From assembly GCA_002415855.1 (NCBI GenBank), contig DIAS01000005.1:46581-110580 (forward strand): a DNA stretch of 64,000 nt, read 5' to 3'. The notes under the pieces were generated by a model. That model saw nothing but the letters and a program-made list of their open reading frames with translations. It made no database searches and was not told the DNA's origin. Made by a program: the position numbers and the translations under genes. Positions within the stretch are counted from its first letter, which is position 1; each line of letters begins with the position of its first letter. This DNA is from Bacteroidales bacterium UBA5072 (lineage in GTDB: Bacteria; Bacteroidota; Bacteroidia; Bacteroidales; UBA10428). Positions 51,515 to 60,265 of the stretch are shown here, in pieces.

Positions 51515-52672
51515 TTAAACCTTGATTTTATCTTTGTGCGTTCTGACAACGATCCCATAAATAAGCGCCATCAAAACAACACAAACAATTATGATATAAG
51601 GGAAATTACCAATTCCCCGCAATGCTGAAATCAGTCCAACCAGATAGTTCACCAGCGTGTTTCCTGCAAGGGCCAGTACAATAACGATGCTGAAAGCTGT
51701 TCCGGTCATTCGCGGATAGAGGTCACCGACAAATCCAAGGATTACCGGAAATACTGCAGCAAATCCTGCTCCCAAACATATCATGGCGAGAATGGCCACC
51801 GGAACTGATGTGGCAAAGAGGAGCAAAGCTGCCCCTGAAAGCACAAGGGTGAAGCTTGAGTAAAGCACCAGCCGGGCGGGTAATTTTCCAAGGAGCCTGC
51901 TCAGCAATAACCTGACAATAGCAATGGCAGCCACCTGGCACGATAAAGCAAAGAGAGCAATCTTTATGGCTATTCCTCCTGATTTAAGATAAGCAGCGGT
52001 CCAATTGCCCACAATCCCTTCCAGGGCGCTTTCGAAAAAAAGGACCATACCCAGGAGGATCAGAGCAGGTTCTTTCAGCATGGAAACTGCCTTGGCAACA
52101 GGAAACCCTTGTTTCTGCCTGGGTTCCGGAAAATTAATTACGACGAAATATACAACGGGTAAAAGAATCATGAATCCGATGATCGAAATAATCGCTTCAT
52201 AATTGAAACGCCGCGTTAATGTACCGATCACCAGGGGCATTCCAAGTGCCCCGATTCCGTAAAAAACCCCAAGCAGGCTCAGCCTGGCTCCCTTCCCGTC
52301 GGTCGTGATGTCAGCTGCCAGGGCATTCACCCCTCCGTTAATGGCACCACCACCAGCGCCGATCAGAAAGAAGGAGACCTGCAACAGCGTTAGTGATTGC
52401 GCGTAGGCAACGAATTCGAAAGCGAGGGCTATCAGGCCTGCACAAATGATCAGGAGTATCCTGTAGCCGTAACGATCCACAAAAGGTCCGAAAAATAAAG
52501 ATCCGACAAGCATCCCGATGGGTAGTGAAGATGCCAGTGAAGCTACCCTGAGTGCATCCAACCTGAGTTTTTCCTGTATGAATACAGCAATCGTTCCAAG
52601 TGAAAGGAAGACGATCCCGAAAAGGAACATCCCCAGGCAGGCTCCTGCAAATACTAATCCTTTCCTGTACAC
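51515..52672 (-). CDS. MFS transporter, probable sugar carrier
   Basis: A 385-residue carrier with about twelve membrane segments. The MFS loop motif is FFGPFVDRYGYRILL between TM2 and TM3, and the N-terminal half has FLIGAGGGAINGGVNALAADIT, reminiscent of the FucP-type sugar transporters. The second half has LILLGMVLFFESALEGIVGNW and LGAGFAAVFPVILGFVGDLYP. It lies between the ROK kinase and SIS-domain genes in one operon, so it likely imports the sugar that the ROK protein phosphorylates. Confidence 0.87.
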   Translation of the reverse strand: MYRKGLVFAGACLGMFLFGIVFLSLGTIAVFIQEKLRLDALRVASLASSLPIGMLVGSLFFGPFVDRYGYRILLIICAGLIALAFEFVAYAQSLTLLQVSFFLIGAGGGAINGGVNALAADITTDGKGARLSLLGVFYGIGALGMPLVIGTLTRRFNYEAIISIIGFMILLPVVYFVVINFPEPRQKQGFPVAKAVSMLKEPALILLGMVLFFESALEGIVGNWTAAYLKSGGIAIKIALFALSCQVAAIAIVRLLLSRLLGKLPARLVLYSSFTLVLSGAALLLFATSVPVAILAMICLGAGFAAVFPVILGFVGDLYPRMTGTAFSIVIVLALAGNTLVNYLVGLISALRGIGNFPYIIIVCVVLMALIYGIVVRTHKDKIKV

Positions 52673-52684
52673 AGTTGTGAAAAT

Positions 52685-53653
52685 TTATTGATATTTTCTG
52701 TGTTTATTCGTCATGGCAAGGAATCCTGCTCCTATTAATCCTGCATCGCCTTCCAGTGTTGAGACTTCCAGCTTCATTTGCTGAATACTGATAGGCTGGG
52801 CCCACTTCCTGGCCTCTGAAAGGATCTGGTCCAAAAACAAAACTGCAGGTCCGAAAACACCTCCACCCATTACAATCTTTTCAGGATTAAAAAGGCTAAC
52901 CAGGTTAGCAATGGCCATGCCCCAATATGTGACTGCATTCTTCATAACAGCAATGGCAATCGGATCATTTTTCCGAAAGGCATCGATAATACAGTGAGCG
53001 TTAATTTCCTCCGGCCTCAGGTTACTCAGCATTCCGGAATAACCCGTATCGTTCCTGATGTATTCACGGGCAATACGGGCTAATCCGTCTCCCGAGGCAT
53101 TGTATTCAAAACATCCGAATGGTGCATATTTCTCCTGGTAAGGCTGATCCAGGGCAAGCCAACCTATGGCACCGGCAATATCCGAGATCCCCCTGAGTAT
53201 CCTGCCGTCGATCATGATGCCGGCTCCAATGCCGGTTCCCACAGCCAGAAATACAGCATTCCTGCAACCCCGGGCTGTGCCCTGCCATACCTCTCCCATT
53301 ATGCAGCAGGCCCTGTCGTTGTCAAGGGCAATACCGATATTCCTGTTGTGGATTTCTTCCCTGATCCTGTCAAGTAGCGGATAATCCTCCCATCCCGATA
53401 TATTGGGAGCCCAAACCCTTCCTGTTCCGGAATAAACAATGCCGGGGATACAACATCCGATGGCTTCAATTTGCATACCCCGCTCATCGGCGTACCTGTA
53501 CTGGTCGGCAATGGAGGCGGTGATCATCCGGCTGGCCTCATCGCCGCCTCGTTTCTCCAATGACAGGGTCACTTTGTTAATAGTGTTTCCATCAGGTTGA
53601 AAAATGGCACTTGCAAGTTTAGTGCCACCCAGGTCGAGTCCAATTACAGCCAT
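52685..53653 (-). CDS. ROK-family sugar kinase lacking the usual zinc motif
   Basis: A 322-residue ROK protein (glucokinase or N-acetylhexosamine kinase type), without a DNA-binding domain. ATP-binding signature VIGLDLGGTKLA at the N-terminus, substrate region WEDYPLLDRIREEI, catalytic Asp in IALDNDRACCIMGEVWQG, and GTGIGAGIMIDGRILRG are present. The zinc-binding segment is degenerate: the usual His after GEIG is Trp (AGAIGWLALD) and of CxCGxxGCxE only GCFE remains (APFGCFEYNASG). The start at 53653 (MAVIGLDLGG) is used, not the ATG 12 codons upstream. It is first in the ROK-MFS-SIS operon. Confidence 0.9.
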   Translation of the reverse strand: MAVIGLDLGGTKLASAIFQPDGNTINKVTLSLEKRGGDEASRMITASIADQYRYADERGMQIEAIGCCIPGIVYSGTGRVWAPNISGWEDYPLLDRIREEIHNRNIGIALDNDRACCIMGEVWQGTARGCRNAVFLAVGTGIGAGIMIDGRILRGISDIAGAIGWLALDQPYQEKYAPFGCFEYNASGDGLARIAREYIRNDTGYSGMLSNLRPEEINAHCIIDAFRKNDPIAIAVMKNAVTYWGMAIANLVSLFNPEKIVMGGGVFGPAVLFLDQILSEARKWAQPISIQQMKLEVSTLEGDAGLIGAGFLAMTNKHRKYQ

Positions 53654-53803
53654 AGTCAGTAAATTTTTGGGCCGGGTTCCAGAAGGCAATTTAAAGATAG
53701 TATTATTGTATCAAATCGTACACCGGCTGTTCAAATAAAACACATAATCCGCCAGAAATTGTGCTGATAAATTAATATAACAATCAATATATCAATAGTA
53801 TAA

Positions 53804-53811
53804 TATGTTTG
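53804..53811 (+). promoter_or_regulatory. possible -7 box upstream of the small GRAM-like gene
   Basis: TATGTTTG fits the TAnnTTTG consensus, 61 bp before the ATG at 53873, in the AT-rich divergent region shared with the ROK operon. No -33 match. Confidence 0.4.
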
Positions 53812-53872
53812 GTACAATTAATGTAATACAATTGTTGACAGAGGATAACAACAACCTATAAAACACAAGAAA

Positions 53873-54181
53873 ATGAAATTAATTCTCAAACCCAATGAAA
53901 TGATCCTGAGAGCAGGAGACACCAACCTGCTGCTCAACGATCACCAGGTGCCGGGTAAGCTGATTGTCACCAACCAGCGGATTTATTTTATATCGCTCAG
54001 GGATGATTACAGGCATTACGACAAAGAGATAACACCTGAAGAGATCAGGGAATTGATCTATTTCAAAACCAACTGGTTATTCCCGTATGGCATGAAGATC
54101 ATCACCAGGAACGGTGATGAGCATCCCTTTGTTGTCAGGAAGAGGGACGAATGGTCGAAACTGATCACCAGGATGTTTTAG
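53873..54181 (+). CDS. small GRAM/PH-like domain protein
   Basis: A 102-residue protein that is almost entirely one GRAM-like domain: EMILRAGDTNLLLNDHQVPGKLIVTNQRIYFIS is the typical first half (beta strands with a TNQRIYF turn), followed by EIRELIYFKTNWLFPYGMKIITRNGDEHPFVV. There is no signal peptide or membrane segment. Such domains bind lipids or proteins; no specific function is known here. It is monocistronic and convergent with the next gene, 6 bp away. Confidence 0.78.
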   Translation: MKLILKPNEMILRAGDTNLLLNDHQVPGKLIVTNQRIYFISLRDDYRHYDKEITPEEIRELIYFKTNWLFPYGMKIITRNGDEHPFVVRKRDEWSKLITRMF

Positions 54182-54187
54182 TCAATG

Positions 54188-54613
54188 TTACCTCTGTCGC
54201 ACACTGTCTACGTAATATGGGGTATCTCCCTTCCAGATAAGCGCACCGTTTTTCTGTTTGTAATGTACAATAACGTTTTTACCTTGCAGGGTATCAAGGC
54301 GGCTGGCCAGATCTTTGTTGGTGACTGAAAATAAGAACTTCTCCGAGGCGATGACCACGTTGTTGCCTCCTGCAACACTGCTCAGGATCAATTCACCTTC
54401 GTAGGTTTTAAATATCGTTCCTTTCCGTGAGAATTTCTGCAGTAAACCAGCTCGATACCCATCACTGTATGTATAAAAATACTTCCAGAAAATAAAAACA
54501 CCCAGGATAAGTATTATCATAAACGCAGTCCAATAAAGCAGTTTTCTGAGTTTTCTTTTAATACCGGTCCATTTTGATGGGGCAGCGGATGTATCCTTAA
54601 CTTTAGGTTTCAT
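54188..54613 (-). CDS. small single-span membrane protein
   Basis: A 141-residue protein with a basic cytoplasmic N-terminus, one membrane segment at about residues 28-50 (LLYWTAFMIILILGVFIFW), and a soluble domain of about 90 residues (YTYSDGYRAGLLQKFSRKGTIFKTYEGELILS, then VVIASEKFLFSV and NVIVHYKQKNGALIWKGDTPYYVD). I have seen similar Bacteroidetes proteins carry the name 6-phosphogluconate dehydrogenase in databases, but no dehydrogenase motif is visible and that name should not be used. The function is unknown. Confidence 0.8.
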   Translation of the reverse strand: MKPKVKDTSAAPSKWTGIKRKLRKLLYWTAFMIILILGVFIFWKYFYTYSDGYRAGLLQKFSRKGTIFKTYEGELILSSVAGGNNVVIASEKFLFSVTNKDLASRLDTLQGKNVIVHYKQKNGALIWKGDTPYYVDSVRQR

Positions 54614-54679
54614 AGGTAAATCTTTAAAGTTAGTGCTGAAATGTTCTTTAACAAATGTAACAAATTTAGTGGTAATTGT

Positions 54680-54687
54680 TAAATTTG
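54680..54687 (+). promoter_or_regulatory. possible -7 box of the efflux operon
   Basis: TAAATTTG fits TAnnTTTG, 61 bp before the ATG at 54748. No -33 TTTG at 19-21 bases upstream and no obvious metal-regulator operator was seen. Confidence 0.4.
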
Positions 54688-54747
54688 AGAATATCCAATT
54701 GATGGGGTCATCAACCGGCTGTGTTATTCATTCAAACAGACTGAAAC

Positions 54748-57700
54748 ATGCTTGAGAAAATTATTGGATTCAGCATCAACAATAAACTCATTGTTTTATT
54801 CTTTGTCATCACGGTTATCGGATTTGGACTGTTCGCGCTCAGCCGCATTCCTATCGGGGCCGTACCCGATGTAACAAACAACCAGGTACAGGTTATTACC
54901 ACTTCCCGCAACTTGTCTACACAGGATATTGAACAATTCATTACCTATCCCGTGGAATTGGAGATGGCCAACCTCCCAGGCGTAAAGGAAATCCGGTCGG
55001 TATCCAAATTCGGATTGTCGGTTGTTACCATTGTCTTTGAGGACAGGATTGGTACATATCTTCCCCGGCAGCTGATAGCCGAAAAAATCAAAGCTGCGAC
55101 CGAAAAAATTCCTGAGGGTTTCGGAACGCCGGAGATGGGGCCCATCACAACAGGCCTGGGTGAAATATACCAGTATATTCTTGACACAAAACCGGGATAT
55201 GATTCGGTATATTCCACCATGGATCTGCGTACGATTCAGGACTGGATTGTGAAACGTCAACTTTCGGGGATCAAGGGTGTGGTTGAAATCAACACCTGGG
55301 GTGGTTATCTTAAACAATATGAAATCGCTATCAATCCTGAAGTGCTGAAGTCGTTAAATCTTTCCGTCCTGGATGTTTTCAATGCGCTGGAATTAAATAA
55401 CAGCGTGGCAGGAGGAGGGTATATTGAAAAAGCCAACGAGAGCTATTTTATCCGGGGCGAGGGACTGGTAAAAAGCCTGGATGATATTGGCAGGATAGTG
55501 ATCCGGAACGACACGGGGATTCCGCTGCTGATCAGGGATGTGGCTGAGGTGCATTACGGGTTTGCAAACCGTTTTGGTGCAATTACCGGCAACGGGCAGG
55601 GGGAAAAAGTGCTCGGCCAGGTGATGATGCTGAAAGACGGGAATTCCAAAGAGGTCATTAAAGCTGTGAAAAAGCGGGTGGCAGAAGTACAGAAATCACT
55701 GCCGGAAGGCGTTTATATCAATCCCTTCCTCGAAAGGAGCGAATTGATTGCCAAGACTACTACAACCGTTGCTGAAAACCTGGTTCTGGGATGTCTGATT
55801 GTGATTTTTATTGTAGTCTTATTGCTGGGAAATATCCGCTCAGGACTGATCATTGCATCAGTAATACCATTGTGCTTGCTGTTTGCGATTTCTTTCATGT
55901 ACATTTTCGGTATCGATGCAAATCTGATGAGCCTGGGTGCGATCGACTTCGGGATTATCATTGACGGGGCTGTGATCATTGTTGAATTCATTGCCCTGAG
56001 GATCACGGCTGAACGGGATATAATCACAGGGGCAATGGATAAAAGTGAACGACAGTTGCTGATGGATAAAATAACCTTTGACGGAGCTACCAGAATGATG
56101 AATTCAGCGGTTTTCGGCCAACTCATCATTCTGGTCGTTTTCATCCCCATCCTGTCGCTTACCAATGTCGAAGGCAAAATGTTCCGGCCCATGGCATTGA
56201 CTTTCAGCTTTGCCCTGATCGGTGCTATGATCTTCTGCTTTACTTATGTCCCCGTTGCTGCATCGCTATTTCTGAAACCGGCAGAAGCAAATAAGCGAAA
56301 TATCTCACACAGGTTGATGGACCTGATATCACGCTCTTACAGTCCCGCTATTCGCTGGGCACTTGACCACCAGAACTGGGTAATTATGATGGCCGTCGGG
56401 ATGCTGGTCGGGGCGGTTTTATTATACAGCACCATGGGAGGAGAATTTGTACCAACCCTGGATGAGGGGGACTTTGTCATTCAACCGGTGATGAAAACCG
56501 GTACATCGCTCAGCAAAACCATTGAGATCAATACGCAGATTGAAAATATCCTCAGGCAAAACTTTCCCGAAGTTGACCAGGTGGTCAGCCGTATCGGGGC
56601 AGCAGAAGTACCTACCGATCCCATGTCGATGGAGGAGAGTGATATTATCATTAAGCTAAAGCCGAAAAAAGAGTGGGTATCTGCAGAGACCAAAGATGAA
56701 CTGGCCGAAAAATTCAAGGAAAAACTCTCTGTAATTCCCGGGATTGACTATGAATTCACACAACCTATTGAAATGAGATTCAACGAACTTATTACAGGTG
56801 TGAGAGCGGATGTGGCAATCAAGATCTTCGGCGAGGATTTGGATGTACTTTATAACAAGGCATCAGAGATCAAGGAGATCATATCCGGGGTCGAAGGTGC
56901 GTCTGATATTACAGTTGAAAAAGTAGCAGGCCTGCCGCAGATGTCAGTTGCCTATGACAGGAATAAGATTGCCAAATACGGTATGAATGTAGCAGATCTG
57001 AATCATATCGTCTCGATGGGTTTTGCCGGATATACTGCCGGAAGTGTTTTTGAGGGTGAAAAACGGTTTGATCTTGTTCTGAGGCTCTCAGGAGAATTCA
57101 GGCAGAACCTGGAAAACCTGAAAAATCTCTATGTTGATCTGCCTGATGGCAAACAGATTCCGCTGCAGGAACTTGCTGTTATCGAATACACCCAAGGACC
57201 GGCAAAGATTTCACGTGACAATACTCAGAGAAGGATCGTAGTTGGCATCAATGTCCGCAACCGGGATATGCAGTCGGTTGTTGAAGATGTTCAAAATCTG
57301 ATCAATACAAAGGTCAAACTTCCTCCGGGATACTCAATTTCTTATGGCGGTCAGTTTGAAAACCTGCAGAGCGCTTCCAGAAGACTGAAGGTTGCCGTCC
57401 CTGTAGCTTTAATTCTTATCCTTATTATGTTGCATTTTGCATTTGAATCGTTCAAAGACGCATTGATGGTTTATACAGCCATCCCATTATCGGCCGTAGG
57501 CGGGGTACTTTTGTTGTGGATCAGGGGACTTCCATTCAGCATTTCTGCTGGTGTTGGCTTTATTGCCCTGTTTGGCATTGCTGTATTAAATGGTATTGTG
57601 CTAATTGAGTACCTGAAGGAATTGCAGGAAAAGGGGATCAGTGATGTTCGCGAGCGAGTTTGGCAGGGTACTCACCAGCGTCTGCGACCTGTACTGGTTA

Positions 57701-59091
57701 CTGCAGCTGCTGCCGCCTTAGGCTTTCTGCCTATGGCAATTTCAACTTCTGCGGGGGCTGAAGTTCAAAGACCACTGGCGACAGTTGTTATTGGTGGGCT
57801 TATCACCTCAACCTTGTTGACAATGATTGTTTTACCTGTCTTATATTGCAAAATGGAAAACCGTGACAGGAACTTCTTCAGGTATGTAAGAAGTCCTTTG
57901 AAGTTATTCATGATAGCCTTATTGGTACTGGGAATTCCTTCGGCATTGAAAGGACAGACCAGGCCTCTGCAATTGAATGAAGCTGTTGATATTGCCCTGG
58001 CAAATAACCATGAGGTCCTTTCCTTTAAACTGAAGGCAGAGCAAAGTCTCAAACAGAAAGGAGAGGCATTTGATTTGGAGGCCACCAGTTTATATTATGG
58101 CTATGATGCTAACAACTTCGCTGAGAATGGCGTTCCGCTGAAGGTCTTTGGTATTCAGCAGCGTATTAGTTTCCCCGGTGTATACAGTGCCAGGTTTAAG
58201 ACACTTAAATCGCAGGCCGAACTCCAGCGCCTGTTATATGATATTCATCGCCAGCAGCTTATTAAAAGGGTGACACAACAGTATTATACTGTTGTGACGA
58301 TGCAAAAGAAACTGCGTTTTTATGAAAGGCTTGACAGCCTTTATGAATTCTTCCAAAAGGCGGCAGCAAAAAGACATGATGTGGGTGAGACAAACTACCT
58401 GGAAGTACTGACTGCCCAATCCAAAGCCTTTCAAATAAAGACAAAGCATATGGTGGCTGCCGAGGATCTCAGAACCGCTTTGCTACAGTTGAACACACTG
58501 ATCCAGGCAGACAGCAGTTATACGGTTCCCGATCAGGATTTCCGGCCTCTTGTGGTTTCATCGCCAAATCTTTCGGAACATCCCGGTGTTCTTATGCAGG
58601 ATGAATTGCAGCGCCTGGCAAAGAACAAGCTAAGAATAGAACAGAACCGTATTTTACCGGGTGTTGATCTGGAATACTTCTGGGGAAGCAACCAGGGACC
58701 TGAGGCCAAAATGTATCCTGGCTATCAGGTGGGTCTTTCATTCCCGGTTTTTTTCGGGGCCCAGCATTCCCGTATTCAGGCCGCTAAGATCGAGGAAGAA
58801 GTAAGCAGTGCCGAAGCGCTGAATTATACGCTTAACCTGAAGACCCGGCAGAATCAACTGTATACGGAGATTCACAAGTACAATGAAGCGGTCATGCAAT
58901 ATCAGGTTAACGGGAAGAAGATGGCCGATGAAATCGGTAAATATGCCAAAATGGCCTATGAGAATGGTGAAATTGATGTATTCCAGTATGTTCAGAGCCT
59001 TGAAAATGCAGCCACCATTGAACTTGATTACCTTGAGAACCTGAATAACTATAACCAGGTGGTATTGGAGCTCAATTTTCTTTACCTGTAG
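54748..59091 (+). CDS. CusA/CzcA heavy-metal RND pump fused to a TolC-type outer membrane channel
   Basis: A 1447-residue fusion. Residues 1 to about 1040 are a heavy-metal-efflux RND transporter of the inner membrane: IIGFSINNKLIVLFFVITVIGFGLFALSRIPIGAVPDVTNNQVQV at the N-terminus, the TM4 relay LGAIDFGIIIDGAVIIVEF with acidic residues, GGEFVPTLDEGDFVIQPVMKTGTS and FIALFGIAVLNGIVLIEYLKEL. Residues from about 1070 are a TolC/OEP-type channel (RPLQLNEAVDIALANNHEVL, YEFFQKAAAKRHDVGETNYLEVLTAQSKA, MAYENGEIDVFQYVQSLENA). Between them SPLKLFMIALLVLGIPSALKGQ looks like a signal peptide, so the channel may be released and sent to the outer membrane. The adaptor gene follows 13 bp downstream. Which metal is exported cannot be told. 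Confidence 0.94.
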   Translation: MLEKIIGFSINNKLIVLFFVITVIGFGLFALSRIPIGAVPDVTNNQVQVITTSRNLSTQDIEQFITYPVELEMANLPGVKEIRSVSKFGLSVVTIVFEDRIGTYLPRQLIAEKIKAATEKIPEGFGTPEMGPITTGLGEIYQYILDTKPGYDSVYSTMDLRTIQDWIVKRQLSGIKGVVEINTWGGYLKQYEIAINPEVLKSLNLSVLDVFNALELNNSVAGGGYIEKANESYFIRGEGLVKSLDDIGRIVIRNDTGIPLLIRDVAEVHYGFANRFGAITGNGQGEKVLGQVMMLKDGNSKEVIKAVKKRVAEVQKSLPEGVYINPFLERSELIAKTTTTVAENLVLGCLIVIFIVVLLLGNIRSGLIIASVIPLCLLFAISFMYIFGIDANLMSLGAIDFGIIIDGAVIIVEFIALRITAERDIITGAMDKSERQLLMDKITFDGATRMMNSAVFGQLIILVVFIPILSLTNVEGKMFRPMALTFSFALIGAMIFCFTYVPVAASLFLKPAEANKRNISHRLMDLISRSYSPAIRWALDHQNWVIMMAVGMLVGAVLLYSTMGGEFVPTLDEGDFVIQPVMKTGTSLSKTIEINTQIENILRQNFPEVDQVVSRIGAAEVPTDPMSMEESDIIIKLKPKKEWVSAETKDELAEKFKEKLSVIPGIDYEFTQPIEMRFNELITGVRADVAIKIFGEDLDVLYNKASEIKEIISGVEGASDITVEKVAGLPQMSVAYDRNKIAKYGMNVADLNHIVSMGFAGYTAGSVFEGEKRFDLVLRLSGEFRQNLENLKNLYVDLPDGKQIPLQELAVIEYTQGPAKISRDNTQRRIVVGINVRNRDMQSVVEDVQNLINTKVKLPPGYSISYGGQFENLQSASRRLKVAVPVALILILIMLHFAFESFKDALMVYTAIPLSAVGGVLLLWIRGLPFSISAGVGFIALFGIAVLNGIVLIEYLKELQEKGISDVRERVWQGTHQRLRPVLVTAAAAALGFLPMAISTSAGAEVQRPLATVVIGGLITSTLLTMIVLPVLYCKMENRDRNFFRYVRSPLKLFMIALLVLGIPSALKGQTRPLQLNEAVDIALANNHEVLSFKLKAEQSLKQKGEAFDLEATSLYYGYDANNFAENGVPLKVFGIQQRISFPGVYSARFKTLKSQAELQRLLYDIHRQQLIKRVTQQYYTVVTMQKKLRFYERLDSLYEFFQKAAAKRHDVGETNYLEVLTAQSKAFQIKTKHMVAAEDLRTALLQLNTLIQADSSYTVPDQDFRPLVVSSPNLSEHPGVLMQDELQRLAKNKLRIEQNRILPGVDLEYFWGSNQGPEAKMYPGYQVGLSFPVFFGAQHSRIQAAKIEEEVSSAEALNYTLNLKTRQNQLYTEIHKYNEAVMQYQVNGKKMADEIGKYAKMAYENGEIDVFQYVQSLENAATIELDYLENLNNYNQVVLELNFLYL

Positions 59092-59104
59092 AAATCTTAA
59101 TAAT

Positions 59105-60265
59105 ATGAAATCAAACCTCTTGCTGCTCCGCCTAATACTCTTGCTGACAATTTTGTTGTCCTGTAAAAAGGGGGACAATACCACAGATTCACTAAGCCCG
59201 GTGTCAGATAGTCCAGGAGACAGTCTTAGCTTTCTTACCATCACCCGGGAGCAGTTTGAAACCGCCGGTATGGCATTTGGCGGATTTAAACCATATACTT
59301 ATGCGGAGTCGGTGACCGCCAATGGCTATATCGACGTACCTCCCCAGAACAAAGTCAGGATAGGGACCTTCATGGGTGGATATGTGAAATCATCCGAGCT
59401 CCTTCCGGGCGAACATGTACAGAAAGGGCAGGTTCTGATCGTACTTGAAAATATTGAATACCTGAAATTACAGCAGGACTATCTTGAGGCCAGAGAACAA
59501 CTGGAATACCTCAAGTCGGTTTATGACAGCCAGGCGGCACTTGCTGAGGAGAAAATCAGTTCCCAGAGGAATTACCTGCAGGCCAAAAGTGACTACAACA
59601 GGATGCTGGCTGTTTGTGAATCGCTAGCCAAACAACTGCAACTCATCAGGATTGATCCGGCCGGGGTAAAGGCTGAAACCATGGAGTCATCCATCAGTCT
59701 GACCTCTCCCCTTGACGGCTATGTTACAGAGGTCAATGTGGTGAAGGGCATGTTTGTCAATCCATCGGATATTCTTTGTGAAATAATCAATCCTGATCAT
59801 CTGCACATTGAACTGAAAGTATTTGAAAAGGATATCTTCAAGCTTCGCAAGGGACAGCTGATTGTTTTCCGCATACCCGATGTACCAGGTGTATCCGGTA
59901 CGGGTGAAATTATACTGTTTGGAAAATCGATAGATGGTGATGAACGAACTGTAGAGGTTCACGGGCATATAACGGGCAAGCCAGTCCAAAACCTTACACC
60001 AGGCATGTACATCGAAGCCGTAATCCAAACAGAAACAACACAGGTGGAAGGTTTACCGATTGAGGCCCTTGTCACGGACGAAGGTAAAAACTTTGTATTT
60101 ATCAGGAAATCTGAACAGCAGGGTAAATACCTACTTGAAAAGGTCCCTGTTGAATTAGGCAGGATTCACGAAAAATGGTTTGAGGTAATTGATACACAAG
60201 GGTATTTGCATCACGAGGGCGACAATATTCTTGTCAAGGGTTCTTATTTTCTTTCCGGGGAATAG
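59105..60265 (+). CDS. RND efflux periplasmic adaptor (CusB/CzcB type), lipoprotein
   Basis: A 386-residue membrane-fusion protein that links the RND pump to the outer membrane channel. The N-terminus is a lipoprotein signal (LLLTILLSC, Cys20). A barrel-sandwich hybrid (VRIGTFMGGYVKSSELLPGEHVQKGQVLIVLEN ... SPLDGYVTEVNVVKGMFVNPSDILCEIINPD) encloses an alpha-hairpin (LKLQQDYLEAREQLEYLKSVYDSQ). A beta-barrel follows. No N-terminal metal-binding domain or Met/His-rich segment is obvious. Its last 32 bp overlap the convergent MFS gene's 3' end. Confidence 0.93.
   Translation: MKSNLLLLRLILLLTILLSCKKGDNTTDSLSPVSDSPGDSLSFLTITREQFETAGMAFGGFKPYTYAESVTANGYIDVPPQNKVRIGTFMGGYVKSSELLPGEHVQKGQVLIVLENIEYLKLQQDYLEAREQLEYLKSVYDSQAALAEEKISSQRNYLQAKSDYNRMLAVCESLAKQLQLIRIDPAGVKAETMESSISLTSPLDGYVTEVNVVKGMFVNPSDILCEIINPDHLHIELKVFEKDIFKLRKGQLIVFRIPDVPGVSGTGEIILFGKSIDGDERTVEVHGHITGKPVQNLTPGMYIEAVIQTETTQVEGLPIEALVTDEGKNFVFIRKSEQQGKYLLEKVPVELGRIHEKWFEVIDTQGYLHHEGDNILVKGSYFLSGE

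Noticed and set aside
54188..54613. 6-phosphogluconate dehydrogenase, a name similar proteins carry
   Set aside because: The protein is 141 residues with a membrane anchor and has no Rossmann or dehydrogenase motif; the name looks like a propagated error.
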